Origin: TMED13 sp042090305
GTDB lineage: Bacteria; Pseudomonadota; Alphaproteobacteria; Methylaequorales; Methylaequoraceae
Length of the DNA stretch: 64,000 bases
Direction: 5' to 3'
Assembly: GCA_042090305.1 (NCBI GenBank)
Contig: JBELJQ010000003.1
Span: 1 to 64,000, forward strand
The notes under the pieces are model-generated. The model was not told where the DNA came from. It worked only from the letters and a program-made list of their open reading frames with translations, and made no database searches. A program made the translations under genes and the position numbers. Shown here piece after piece: positions 45,282 to 53,863 of the stretch; position 1 is the stretch's first letter, and each line of letters starts with the position of its first letter.

Positions 45282-46919
45282 ATGTCCATTATGGAAAACT
45301 TCTTAAATCTTGGTATATCCAAAGAAATAATTACAAACTTAAATTATCTCAAATTATTTAAGCCAACGCCAGTTCAACAGCATGCCATTAAGCCAGCTTT
45401 CGATGGTAAAGATATATTAGCTATAGCCAATACTGGAACAGGTAAAACTGCAGCATTTGGAATTCCGATTATTCAAAAGCTTAACGAAAATAAAAAATTT
45501 ACAGCTCTAATCATCACACCAACAAGAGAATTATCTATACAAATAAATAAACATCTAAAAGACTTGATGGGTAAAAATATTCATATTAAATCAGCAGTTT
45601 TAATAGGTGGAGATTCAATAAAAAAACAAATAAATGTAATAAAACAAAAACCAAGATTATTTATAGGCACACCTGGAAGAATTTATGATCATCTAACAAG
45701 TAAAAATATTAAACTCAATGATATAGATATTCTTGTTTTAGATGAGACAGATAGGATGCTAGACTTAGGTTTTATTGATCAAATACAAAATATAATTAAT
45801 TTTCTTCCAACAAAAAAGCAAACCTTACTTTTCTCAGCAACACTTCCAAATAAAATAAAGAAAATTTCTGCACAATACCTCTCTAATCCAATAAATATTT
45901 CTGTTGAGAAAAAAGATAAGATTCTTGAAAATATAAGCCACAATATTGTTAATTTAAAAAATTCTGAGAAATATGACAGATTACTAAAGGAACTAGATGA
46001 GAGAAGTGGAAGTATAATAGTATTTATGAAAACAAAACATAGTTCTAAAAGATTATTATTAAAACTAAAAAAAGATGGTGAATCTGTAAATGCAATCCAT
46101 GGAAATGTAAGGCAAAATAAACGCCAAAATATATTAAATAAATTTAGAAAGCAACAATTCAGAGTCCTTGTAGCAACAGATATCGCAGCGCGAGGTTTAG
46201 ATATACCACATATTGAACATGTCATAAACTATGACCTTCCTCAAAGAACTGAAGATTATGTCCATAGAATAGGTAGAACTGCTCGTGCAGGAAAAAAAGG
46301 TTCTGCAGTAAGTTTTATCTCTGAGAACGATAAAAAACTATGGAATTTAATAAGTAAATTATTAGTAATAGAACATGAACAAAAAGCAGAAATAAAGAAT
46401 CGAAATGATAAAGCTTATATAAAACGAAGGAAAATTGGAAACCAAAGAAAAAAGAATTTAAATAAATTTGAGGTTAAAAATAACTTTGTAAATACAGATG
46501 GTAGAAATGTTAAAAATAAAAAAACTGAACCCTCTAAGTTCAAGAATAGGAAAATAGATTTTAAAAAAGAAGATTTTGAATATGAAAAAAGAGAATTTGA
46601 AAATAAAAGAAAAAGAAAATTTAAATATGCTGATAAAACTAAAGAAAATACTTCTAATTTTAAAAAAACAAAAGGTAAGTTTGAAGAACAAAGGTATAAA
46701 AATAAAAAATCAAGAAAAATTAACACAAAATTTAATATCAATAAACCTGATATAAGAAAAAAAAATATTGAACATAATGATAATAAATTAGAAAATAAGA
46801 AATCGAAAAAATTAAAAAATAATATAAAAATTACTAGAGGAAAAAATCTCTCAAGAAAAGTCCATTCACTAAAAAAAAATAAATCTAAATTTAATAAACC
46901 GTTGAGGAATAGTTTTTAA
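45282..46919 (+). CDS. DEAD-box RNA helicase (RhlE type) with long basic tail
   Basis: The 545-residue protein has a helicase core (residues 1-375) with Q motif, Walker A ANTGTGKT (49-56), PTRELSIQ, LFSATLP and HRIGRTARAG. Motif II reads DETD rather than DEAD (VLDETDRMLDLGF). The C-terminal 165 residues are a low-complexity tail of Lys, Asn, Glu and Phe, likely an RNA-binding region like those of cold-adapted RhlE/DeaD helicases. The minus-strand open frames over the tail are composition artefacts. ATG at 45291 is an alternative start. Confidence 0.92.
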   Translation: MSIMENFLNLGISKEIITNLNYLKLFKPTPVQQHAIKPAFDGKDILAIANTGTGKTAAFGIPIIQKLNENKKFTALIITPTRELSIQINKHLKDLMGKNIHIKSAVLIGGDSIKKQINVIKQKPRLFIGTPGRIYDHLTSKNIKLNDIDILVLDETDRMLDLGFIDQIQNIINFLPTKKQTLLFSATLPNKIKKISAQYLSNPINISVEKKDKILENISHNIVNLKNSEKYDRLLKELDERSGSIIVFMKTKHSSKRLLLKLKKDGESVNAIHGNVRQNKRQNILNKFRKQQFRVLVATDIAARGLDIPHIEHVINYDLPQRTEDYVHRIGRTARAGKKGSAVSFISENDKKLWNLISKLLVIEHEQKAEIKNRNDKAYIKRRKIGNQRKKNLNKFEVKNNFVNTDGRNVKNKKTEPSKFKNRKIDFKKEDFEYEKREFENKRKRKFKYADKTKENTSNFKKTKGKFEEQRYKNKKSRKINTKFNINKPDIRKKNIEHNDNKLENKKSKKLKNNIKITRGKNLSRKVHSLKKNKSKFNKPLRNSF

Positions 46920-47004
46920 ACATTGTCTAAATCTAAATCAGTAAATATAGAAAATTTTACTAATTTATTATAACATTAGTTTTTAATTAATTAGGATAAA
47001 GTCT

Positions 47005-47844
47005 ATGGAATTTTTAGGAACAAAAGATTATGTTTCAACCGAAGGTTTAAGTATTGCTGTAAATGCATCAATTTTATTGGAGAAACCCTTGTTAGTCAAA
47101 GGCGAACCAGGTACAGGAAAAACAGAGTTAGCTAGGCAAGTAGCTAAAAGTCTTAACCTTCAAATAATTGAGTGGAATATTAAATCAACTACAAAAGCTC
47201 AACAAGGTTTATACGAATATGATGCAGTAAGTAGACTAAGAGATAGTCAATTAGGTGAAAACAATATTAATGAAGTAAAAAACTATATTAAGAAAGGAAA
47301 AATTTGGGATTCCTTCGAGTCACAAAGTAAATCTGTTCTGCTTATTGATGAGATTGATAAAGCAGATATAGAATTTCCAAATGACCTATTACAAGAACTT
47401 GATAAGATGGAATTTTATGTATATGAGACTGGTGAACTTATTAAAGCAAACCAAAGACCCATAGTAGTAATTACTTCTAATAATGAAAAAGAACTCCCTG
47501 AGGCTTTTTTAAGGAGATGTTTTTTTCATTATATTCAATTTCCTGAAATTGATGTCTTAGAAAAAATTGTTAAGGTTCATTTTCCTGATATTAAAAAAAA
47601 ACTATTAGATGAAGCTTTAAAAAGATTCTTTGAAATTAGAAAAGTACCTGGTCTAAAAAAAAAACCATCTACATCTGAAGTTCTTGATTGGATCAAACTT
47701 CTCGTAGTAGAAGATCTTGATCCTTCTGATTTAAAATATGATGGAAAGCATTTACTCCCAAAACTTCATGGAGCTCTAATTAAAAATGAGCAAGATATTC
47801 AATTATTTGAGCAGTTAGCATTTATGTCTAGAAAGGAAAAGTAA
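47005..47844 (+). CDS. MoxR-type AAA+ ATPase
   Basis: The 279-residue ATPase has Walker A VKGEPGTGKTE (about residues 31-41), Walker B VLLIDEIDKADIEFPNDLL, sensor 1 VVITSNNEKELPEAFLRRCFF and an arginine-finger segment. This is the MoxR group that acts as a chaperone for metal-enzyme maturation. The gene is followed without a gap by a VWA-domain gene that starts with GTG, the usual MoxR-VWA partnership. In Alphaproteobacteria this pair is common, but its client protein is generally unknown. Confidence 0.92.
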   Translation: MEFLGTKDYVSTEGLSIAVNASILLEKPLLVKGEPGTGKTELARQVAKSLNLQIIEWNIKSTTKAQQGLYEYDAVSRLRDSQLGENNINEVKNYIKKGKIWDSFESQSKSVLLIDEIDKADIEFPNDLLQELDKMEFYVYETGELIKANQRPIVVITSNNEKELPEAFLRRCFFHYIQFPEIDVLEKIVKVHFPDIKKKLLDEALKRFFEIRKVPGLKKKPSTSEVLDWIKLLVVEDLDPSDLKYDGKHLLPKLHGALIKNEQDIQLFEQLAFMSRKEK

Positions 47845-49035
47845 GTGCTAATAGATTTTTTTTTGAAATTAAAAGAATCTAAAATTCCAGTCACTATAAC
47901 AGAATTTTTATTTTTTTTGGAAGCTCTTAATAGAAACTTAATTCAATATGACGTGACTAAATTTTATTATTTGTCTAGAGCGATCTTAGTAAAAGACGAA
48001 AGAATGTTCGATAGATTTGATATTGTATTTGCTCAATACTTTCAATCAATAGAGGAAATAGATAATTATGAATTCATAGATAAATTAAATATTCCCAAAG
48101 ACTGGCTTGAAAATAATTTTAAAAAATTTTTCTCGTCAGAAGATATAAAAAAAATTAAATCATCTAAGAACTTTAATGAATTACTTAAGACACTTAAAAA
48201 AAGATTAAAAGAGCAAACAAAGCGTCATCAGGGTGGAAATAAGTGGATAGGAACTTTAGGAAGTTCACCTTTTGGAGCTTACGGATATAATCCTATGGGC
48301 ATTAGAATAGGTCAAGAAAAAAGTATAACAAGAAAAGCTATCAAAGTTTGGGATAAAAGAGTTTTTAAAGATTTTGATGATTCTATAGAACTAAATACTA
48401 GGGGGATTCAAGTTGCGCTAAAAAAATTAAGACAATGGGCAAGAACTGGTATAAACGATGAGTTAGATATTAAAGAAACTATCAAAAGTACTGCAAAAGA
48501 AGGCTATTTAGATATAAAGACAAGAAAACAAAGAGAAAATTCAATAAAAATATTAATTTTCTTAGATGTTGGTGGTTCTATGGATGATCATGTAAAACAA
48601 ATTGAAGAATTATTTTCAGCAGCTAGAAATACTTTTAAGAATTTAGAATACTTTTATTTTCATAATTGTTTATATGATTATGTATGGAAAAGTAATTCAA
48701 GAAGATGGTCAGAAAAATTAAGTACTTCCGAAATAATTAGAACTTATGGAAGTGATTATAAATGTATTTTTGTGGGAGATGCATCGATGAGCCCATATGA
48801 AATAATATATCCAGGTGCAGCAAATGAATATTTCAATGAAGAAACAGGAAAAGTTTGGTTGGAAAGAGCTTTAATTCAGTGGCCATCTTTTTTATGGATT
48901 AATCCTGTTGAAAAAAATCACTGGGAATATTTTGAATCAATACAAATAATCAAAGCAATTTTTAATAATAAAATGGTACCTTTAAATATTCAAGGAATAG
49001 AAGAGGGAACAAAGTTATTGTCAAGATTGAAGTAA
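47845..49035 (+). CDS. VWA-domain protein (CoxE-like), partner of the MoxR ATPase
   Basis: This 396-residue protein begins with GTG directly after the MoxR stop. The N-terminal half is helical (ESKIPVTITEFLFFLEAL and a ERMFDRFDIVFAQYF motif near residue 52). The C-terminal half is a von Willebrand A domain whose metal-binding site reads FLDVGGSMDDH (Asp241), the DxGGS form typical of this subfamily. MoxR/VWA pairs insert metals or remodel metalloenzymes. A glycine-rich loop (about 138-155) separates the two parts. It is the end of the two-gene operon. Confidence 0.88.
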   Translation: MLIDFFLKLKESKIPVTITEFLFFLEALNRNLIQYDVTKFYYLSRAILVKDERMFDRFDIVFAQYFQSIEEIDNYEFIDKLNIPKDWLENNFKKFFSSEDIKKIKSSKNFNELLKTLKKRLKEQTKRHQGGNKWIGTLGSSPFGAYGYNPMGIRIGQEKSITRKAIKVWDKRVFKDFDDSIELNTRGIQVALKKLRQWARTGINDELDIKETIKSTAKEGYLDIKTRKQRENSIKILIFLDVGGSMDDHVKQIEELFSAARNTFKNLEYFYFHNCLYDYVWKSNSRRWSEKLSTSEIIRTYGSDYKCIFVGDASMSPYEIIYPGAANEYFNEETGKVWLERALIQWPSFLWINPVEKNHWEYFESIQIIKAIFNNKMVPLNIQGIEEGTKLLSRLK

Positions 49036-49131
49036 AATAATATTTATGATGTTTTGTAAGTGATTAAAAATTTATTTTAAAAGTAAGTTGTACAATATTG
49101 ATTCATTATTACATAATTATAGGATAAAAGA

Positions 49132-49725
49132 ATGTTTAAAATAGCTATATACTATCTTTTTTTTTCTATTTGCTTTTTGGCGAAAATCTCGTTTTCTTTA
49201 CCAAAATGTAATGGTGAATATGAAGTTCATTGTCATGGTGTTATTTTGCATCAAAACGGGGAAAAATATGTCGGGGAGATAAAAGATTATAAATATAATG
49301 GTAAAGGAACATACTTATTTGTAAACGGAAATGTATATACAGGACAGTTTAAAAATGGAATTCAAAAAGGAAAAGGTGTTTTTAAATTTTCTAATGGAGA
49401 CAAATATGAAGGAAATTTCGAAGATGGATTATTCCATGGTTTTGGCATAGGAACTTTTTCTGATGGAGTAAAATATTCAGGTGAATATCAATACGATCTT
49501 CCACATGGAAAAGGAATTTTAGAGCTTTCAAACGGTGATAAATATGATGGTGAATTTAAGAACGGAGCAAAACATGGAAATGGTATTTTGACTTATGCCA
49601 ATGGTGATAAATATGTTGGTGAATTTTCAAATGATATGTACAACGGTCAGGGAATCCTTACAAAGGCTGATGGGGAAATGAGAAAGGGTTCTTTCAAAGA
49701 TAACAAGTTTATTGAAAACAAATAA
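49132..49725 (+). CDS. exported MORN-repeat protein
   Basis: The 197-residue protein has a signal peptide (about residues 1-23, with a Phe/Leu-rich core) followed by roughly six MORN repeats of 23 residues. Examples are YVGEIKDYKYNGKGTY, YEGNFEDGLFHGFGIGTF and YVGEFSNDMYNGQGIL. A short cysteine-bearing segment (Cys26 and Cys34) comes before the repeats. MORN domains form long beta sheets that bind lipids or partners; the role of exported bacterial forms is poorly known. It lies at the start of the metal island, but nothing in it is metal-specific. Confidence 0.85.
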   Translation: MFKIAIYYLFFSICFLAKISFSLPKCNGEYEVHCHGVILHQNGEKYVGEIKDYKYNGKGTYLFVNGNVYTGQFKNGIQKGKGVFKFSNGDKYEGNFEDGLFHGFGIGTFSDGVKYSGEYQYDLPHGKGILELSNGDKYDGEFKNGAKHGNGILTYANGDKYVGEFSNDMYNGQGILTKADGEMRKGSFKDNKFIENK

Positions 49726-49735
49726 GGAATCTTTT

Positions 49736-49864
49736 ATGCATTCATCTAGTATACTAACTAAAAATTTGCACACAGCATATATTTTATCAAGAAATTTGTT
49801 TGAACAATTAAATAAACTGAGTATAATCTTACCCGTAAATAATACTAAAAAGTTAAAAAAATAG
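49736..49864 (+). CDS. possible small ORF (42 residues)
   Basis: An ATG at 49736, with AAGGA eight bases upstream, opens a 42-codon frame (MHSSSILTKNLHTAYILS at the start) that ends at TAG 49862-49864, just before the next gene. The product would be basic with a weakly hydrophobic centre. The ribosome-binding site and close packing between two genes are the only support. It could be chance. Confidence 0.25.
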   Translation: MHSSSILTKNLHTAYILSRNLFEQLNKLSIILPVNNTKKLKK

Positions 49865-49869
49865 TTTTA

Positions 49870-50514
49870 ATGAACATTCTAATAAAAATAATCTTTGGAA
49901 TATTATCTTTTTTATTTACAGAGATTACTGCTAGACCCATATCATATCCAGGTGGATGGACAGTAATGCTAATGAATAATAATTATAAAAATAGTATTCA
50001 TACTCACTACTCACTTTCGTCGAAAACTTCAGTAGGCTACAGGTTTGAATATTTTAGGGAAAACGAGTACTCATTAAATGCTCTGCAAATCAATAGACTT
50101 TTAAAACGATGGAACGAACCTAATTCTCAAGCAAATTTATATATTAAGGCAGCAATAGGGAATGCTAACAGTCATAAAAAAAAATTTAATGAGAAATCAA
50201 GTTTGGCTGGATTTTTAGGTTTTTCAGGAGATTGGGAAAGTCAACGCTATTTTGTTTCATATGATAATAGATATAATGAAGCCGGTGAAATTGACAGTTT
50301 TTACCAACAATCTTTAAGATTTGGTATAGCACCATATATTGGAGATTATGGGGATCTTCATACATGGTTGATGGTAAAACTCGAACACATACCAGAAGCT
50401 CATCAAAATTTTAGTCTTACACCACATATTAGAATTTTTAAAGGTTTTCACTTACTTGAGGTTGGTGCTAACTTAAAACGAAAAGTAATGTTAAATTATA
50501 TTTACAGATATTAA
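49870..50514 (+). CDS. probable outer-membrane or periplasmic beta-rich protein in the metal cluster
   Basis: This 214-residue protein has a signal peptide (about residues 1-21, cleavage after the TARP region). The mature part has alternating polar and hydrophobic residues and many aromatics, as in small beta-barrels (TSVGYRFEYFRENEYS, YFVSYDNRYNE), and ends with the aromatic YIYRY. I do not recognise the family by name. It is immediately upstream of the HMA-domain and MerT-like genes, with 15 bases between, and likely cotranscribed. A role in metal passage across the outer membrane is inferred only from context. Confidence 0.6.
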   Translation: MNILIKIIFGILSFLFTEITARPISYPGGWTVMLMNNNYKNSIHTHYSLSSKTSVGYRFEYFRENEYSLNALQINRLLKRWNEPNSQANLYIKAAIGNANSHKKKFNEKSSLAGFLGFSGDWESQRYFVSYDNRYNEAGEIDSFYQQSLRFGIAPYIGDYGDLHTWLMVKLEHIPEAHQNFSLTPHIRIFKGFHLLEVGANLKRKVMLNYIYRY

Positions 50515-50529
50515 TGTGAGGAAAACTTC

Positions 50530-50826
50530 ATGAAAAAATTACTAATTAAAATTTTTACATTAATAGTTTTATTTAACTTGTCTTACTCCATAGGGAATAC
50601 AAAAGTAATCTATGCTTACGTTAATGGTTTGGTTTGTGATTTTTGTGCAAGGTCTCTTGAAAAAAATTTTGAAAAAGAAAAGTCCGTTAAATCTATCACT
50701 ATTGATCTTCAACAAAAACTTTTAACAATAGTTTTAAAAAAAGATAAAAAATTAGAAGATTCTAAAATAATAAAATTAGTAAATGATGCTGGTTATGATG
50801 TAAAAGAAATTAAATATGAAAAATAA
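50530..50826 (+). CDS. exported heavy-metal-associated (HMA) domain protein, MerP-like
   Basis: The 98-residue protein has a signal peptide (residues 1-23) and a single HMA ferredoxin-like domain. The metal-binding loop reads GLVCDFCARSLE, with Cys36 and Cys39. The C-terminal VNDAGYDVKEI is typical of the fold. It would bind a soft or borderline cation in the periplasm and hand it to a membrane partner, which is probably the overlapping downstream gene. GAGGAAAA before the ATG is a good ribosome-binding site. Confidence 0.88.
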   Translation: MKKLLIKIFTLIVLFNLSYSIGNTKVIYAYVNGLVCDFCARSLEKNFEKEKSVKSITIDLQQKLLTIVLKKDKKLEDSKIIKLVNDAGYDVKEIKYEK

Positions 50827-51205
50827 TATTTACTATTCATGGAAACAAATATTCGTTCCATTATTAGGTTTATTTACTTCGTTGACCACTTTGATTTGTT
50901 GTGCATTACCAGCTTTATTTATTACAATTGGAATGGGTGCAACATTAGCTACTTTAATTGGGTTTGTTCCTCTCATAACAAAAGTATCTGATTATAAACT
51001 TATTATTTTTGGAGTTTCTGCAGTAATGATTATCTTTGGTTTTTTGGTTCAATGGAATTCAAGAAATTACTCATGTCCATCCGATCCAGTTAAAGCTTAT
51101 TATTGTAAAATTCTAAGAAATGTAAGCTGGATAATTCTATTTATTTCCTTAGCAATATTTGTTGTTGGCGCGTTCTACGCTTTCTTTGCAATTCATTTTT
51201 TTTAA
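50816..51205 (+). CDS. MerT-like small metal transport membrane protein
   Basis: This 129-residue protein has three or four membrane segments. The first contains a vicinal cysteine pair in TLICCALPALFITIGMGATL (Cys28 and Cys29), the metal-binding feature of MerT-type transporters. A second cysteine pair lies in a loop (Cys82 and Cys92 region, SCPSD and YYCK). It overlaps the MerP-like gene by 11 bases. In mer operons the MerP/MerT pair imports mercury, but no mercuric reductase or MerR is present, so another metal is likelier here. It overlaps the convergent gene by 4 bases. Confidence 0.72.
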   Translation: MKNNIYYSWKQIFVPLLGLFTSLTTLICCALPALFITIGMGATLATLIGFVPLITKVSDYKLIIFGVSAVMIIFGFLVQWNSRNYSCPSDPVKAYYCKILRNVSWIILFISLAIFVVGAFYAFFAIHFF

Positions 51206-51708
51206 TAAAAAGATTCCGCATTTTTAATTCTGAAAAAAATATTAAATTCATCATCGTTAGGTACGAGCTCCAGAATTCCTCTTATATTTATAGGGTCATA
51301 TGAAAAATTAATAGGGTTTGTAGCGTGAACCTCAATAATAAGATTTGACATTACATGAGGGTGATACGGACAACTTAAAGGAAAAGGTACCAACAAAAAA
51401 TTGCTTTGTTTTTCTTCTTGGTCTAATGGAAACATATAACCTTGTACCAATATTTCCTTTGTATTAAGTATTTTGATCTCTTCAGTAAAATTTGGGCGAA
51501 CTCCCATCCAAACATTTCCGTCTTTATCTTTGATAGGATACTCATCCATGCCTGTGTCTCCAAAAACCTTCCATGAGGTTCCACCTTCAGGAAGATTTAT
51601 GAAATCCTCTATATACATCATTAGATTAGGTTCTAAATCTGATTCATAGCTCTCGATTTCATTCTTATCCAAAGAATTAGAAGTTTTTACTAATAATGCG
51701 AGTACCAA
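51202..51708 (-). CDS. DUF3299-like exported protein of a metal ABC system
   Basis: The protein of about 168 residues has a region with KEILVQGYMFPLDQE, then FLLVPFPLSCPYHPHV, resembling DUF3299 proteins, whose conserved Cys/His cluster is thought to bind metal. It lies just downstream of the permease gene of the ABC system. The TTG at 51708 is the first recognised start but cuts the signal peptide. Upstream in frame, AGGAGA is followed by ATA-ATA-GTA and residues NKFQYVLFLVLALLV, which complete a good signal peptide. True initiation may be at ATA 51741, or an ATG there was lost or misread. Confidence 0.72.
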   Translation of the reverse strand: MVLALLVKTSNSLDKNEIESYESDLEPNLMMYIEDFINLPEGGTSWKVFGDTGMDEYPIKDKDGNVWMGVRPNFTEEIKILNTKEILVQGYMFPLDQEEKQSNFLLVPFPLSCPYHPHVMSNLIIEVHATNPINFSYDPINIRGILELVPNDDEFNIFFRIKNAESFY

Positions 51709-51760
51709 AAATAATACATATTGAAATTTATTTACTATTATTTTCTCCTATCTTAATTAT

Positions 51761-53240
51761 TTATATGTTTCTTGATAATTGATTTGCAACACTAATTTTT
51801 GATCCTCTATAGGCTGGTAAACAAGCCGCTATAAAACCTGATAAGAAAACTGATAGAAGTATCATAGCAAATGAAGTGTCGACTATGAAATTAGCATTAC
51901 TAGTTCGTAATGGTAGTATTAATTCAGCAAGTAAATTAAATCCTAATATACCTATAATAACACCCAAAATAATACCAATAGTAACGATAGTTAATCCCTC
52001 TAAAGAAATAATTTTAAATATTCTTATTTTTGAATAACCAATTGCTCTTAATATAGCTAAGTCACCTTTACGATTATCTAGATTACTTGCTAGTCCTGAA
52101 AATATACTTAATACAGCAATTAAAATTAATATTGTAGATAGTATACTAAAACTTTTCGAACCCAATCCAAGCATAGTAGTTAATCTAGTTATCTCTATAG
52201 CTGGATTTGCTGCTTGCATTGAACTCTGTCGATTAATTAAACGTGGAAGATTTATGTTGGCTGTTGGTGATTTAGTACTAATTAATAATGCTGTAATCTC
52301 AGCTGAACCCAACTCATTTTTATTTTTATGGTGGTGACTTTCGTTATCTTGAGAGTCATGTTCTTCATGAGAATCATGCTCTTCATGGGAATCATGANNN
52401 NNNNNNNNNNNNNNNNNNNNNNNNNNNNNNNNNNNNNNNNNNNNNNNNNNNNNNNNNNNNNNNNNNNNNNNNNNNNNNNNNNNNNNNNNNNNNNNNNGAA
52501 TCATGATCTTCATGAGAATCATGCTCTTTATGAGAATCATGCTCTTCATGAGAATCATGATCTTCATGAGAATCATGATCTTTATGAGAATCATGTTTAT
52601 CGTTAAGATCATGTTCGGAATGGTGATGAATTTCTTGAAGGCCATGAATATTAAGAACTGAATTGAGTGAGGTTAAAATCAATCTATCAAGAACAGTCCC
52701 AGTTGGCCTCAAAATTCCAACTACATTATATTTTAAATCATTATGACTACTACCTCCTTCAATAATACCATGAGAACCAGAAATTTTACTATTAATTTCT
52801 AAATTTACTGATGAACCGACTATAATTTCATAATCTTTTTCGAAATTACGACCTTTAATAATTTCGGCATTATAATGCTTAATATAATCATCTGTAGTTC
52901 CAACAATTCTGAATCCTTTCCAATTATCTCCTAGAGCGAGTGGAATTGCTTTTGAAACTTGAGGATGATTTATAAATTTTTTTGCATCATCATATAAAAT
53001 ATTACCATTAGGTAAGTCAATATGATAAATTGAAGATAAAACAAGTTGAAGAGGACTTCCTTTTGCTCCAACCACAATGTCAATATTATTTCCATCCAAA
53101 TTCAAGCTTTTTTGAACATGATTGCTGAATTGTGTCACTAGTAATGCAATTGATAGTCCAAAGGTCGTTAATAGTATTGATAGACTTGTATTCAATAAGC
53201 GAGATTTTAAAGAGTAATAAATAAAAGTAAAATCACCCAT
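51761..53240 (-). CDS. FtsX/MacB-like ABC permease with tandem His/Asp-rich loop (split by an assembly gap)
   Basis: Two partial frames are one gene: the N-terminal part (from 53240, MGDFTFIYYSLKSRLLNTSL) and the C-terminal part (ending at 51761) meet at a run of 100 N. One frame shift across the gap is expected, because 100 is not a multiple of three and gap size is arbitrary. The protein has a first membrane helix, a MacB-like periplasmic domain, and three C-terminal membrane helices with FtsX motifs (NRKGDLAILRAIGYSKIRIF). In the periplasmic domain sits a tandem array of 6-residue units of the type S-H-E-D-H-D, a likely zinc-binding loop. It follows the ATPase gene by 2 bases. Confidence 0.8.
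52353..52605. repeat. 18-bp tandem repeat coding for His/Asp-rich units, interrupted by the gap
   Basis: On the plus strand the unit is GAATCATGATCTTCATGA with single-base variants. Units at 52498-52587 (five) and a decayed one at 52588-52605 lie on one side of the gap; two and a half units lie on the other (52353-52397). Read on the minus strand, each unit encodes six residues of the form H-E-D-H-D-S. The true number of copies is unknown because the assembly breaks here. Confidence 0.93.
52398..52497. other. assembly gap (100 N)
   Basis: Exactly 100 undetermined bases lie inside the tandem repeat, a standard placeholder for a gap of unknown length. The short repeats probably stopped the assembler. 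Confidence 0.99.
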
Positions 53241-53242
53241 AA

Positions 53243-53863
53243 TTAAATCTCTAATATATTTGAAAATTTGCTTTTAATTCTTTTGTCATGAGTACAGACA
53301 ATTAATGAGGATTTATTTTTTATTGCATTTGAAAATAAAAGATTAATAACATTTTTCGTATTTAGGTCATCCAATGCAGATGTAGGTTCATCTGCAAAAA
53401 TTACTTTTGGATTATTGACTAAAGCACGAGCTATTGCAACTCTTTGGGCTTCACCAAAACTCAAATTTCCTATTACTTGTTTTTTAATCATTGATAAGCC
53501 TAATTGGTCAATAAGACTATAGATATTTTGAGAGTCTTTCTTATTCTTTGCTAAAATAATATTTTGTTCAACGTTTAAGTGATTTATTAAGTGCAGTTTT
53601 TGAAAAATAAATCCAAAATTATGTGCTCGTATTTCATCTATTTCATTATTAGTTAATAAAGAATAATCATTATCTTCGAACTCAATTAGTCCATTTGATG
53701 CTCTTAACAGACCTGCCATTAAGTTCAGAAGTGTAGTTTTACCACATCCTGATGGCCCAAGAATTAAAAGGTGATTAGACTTGTTAAGTTTAAAGCTTAT
53801 CTTCTTAGATAAAATTTTATGTTTTTTGAAATTATATTCAAGATTTTTAATATTAAAGAGCAT
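53243..53863 (-). CDS. LolD/MacB-type ABC transporter ATP-binding protein
   Basis: The 206-residue ATPase has Walker A GPSGCGKTT (about residues 34-42), Q-loop FIFQKLHLINHLNV, the signature LSFGEAQRVAIARAL (with Phe in place of the usual Gly in LSGGE), Walker B VIFADEPTSALDD and a switch histidine in VCTHD. It belongs to the short, mechanotransmission-type ATPases that pair with FtsX/MacB permeases. The permease gene follows after 2 bases. The Zur regulator is divergent upstream, so it is probably part of the zinc response. Confidence 0.92.
   Translation of the reverse strand: MLFNIKNLEYNFKKHKILSKKISFKLNKSNHLLILGPSGCGKTTLLNLMAGLLRASNGLIEFEDNDYSLLTNNEIDEIRAHNFGFIFQKLHLINHLNVEQNIILAKNKKDSQNIYSLIDQLGLSMIKKQVIGNLSFGEAQRVAIARALVNNPKVIFADEPTSALDDLNTKNVINLLFSNAIKNKSSLIVCTHDKRIKSKFSNILEI

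Noticed and set aside
46415..46741. Minus-strand Phe/Leu-rich ORFs under the helicase tail
   Set aside because: They arise from the Lys/Asn codon bias of the plus-strand tail and look like membrane proteins only through composition.
50530..51205. A mercury-resistance operon
   Set aside because: Only MerP/MerT-like genes are present; no merR, merA or mer operator is visible and neighbours point to zinc.
52353..52605. Short direct repeats as a CRISPR array
   Set aside because: The units are 18 bp with no spacers, stay in the reading frame of the permease and encode His/Asp-rich units.
52328..52606. Plus-strand ORF across the gap
   Set aside because: It is the antisense of the His-rich tandem repeat and includes the N run; repeats keep all frames open.
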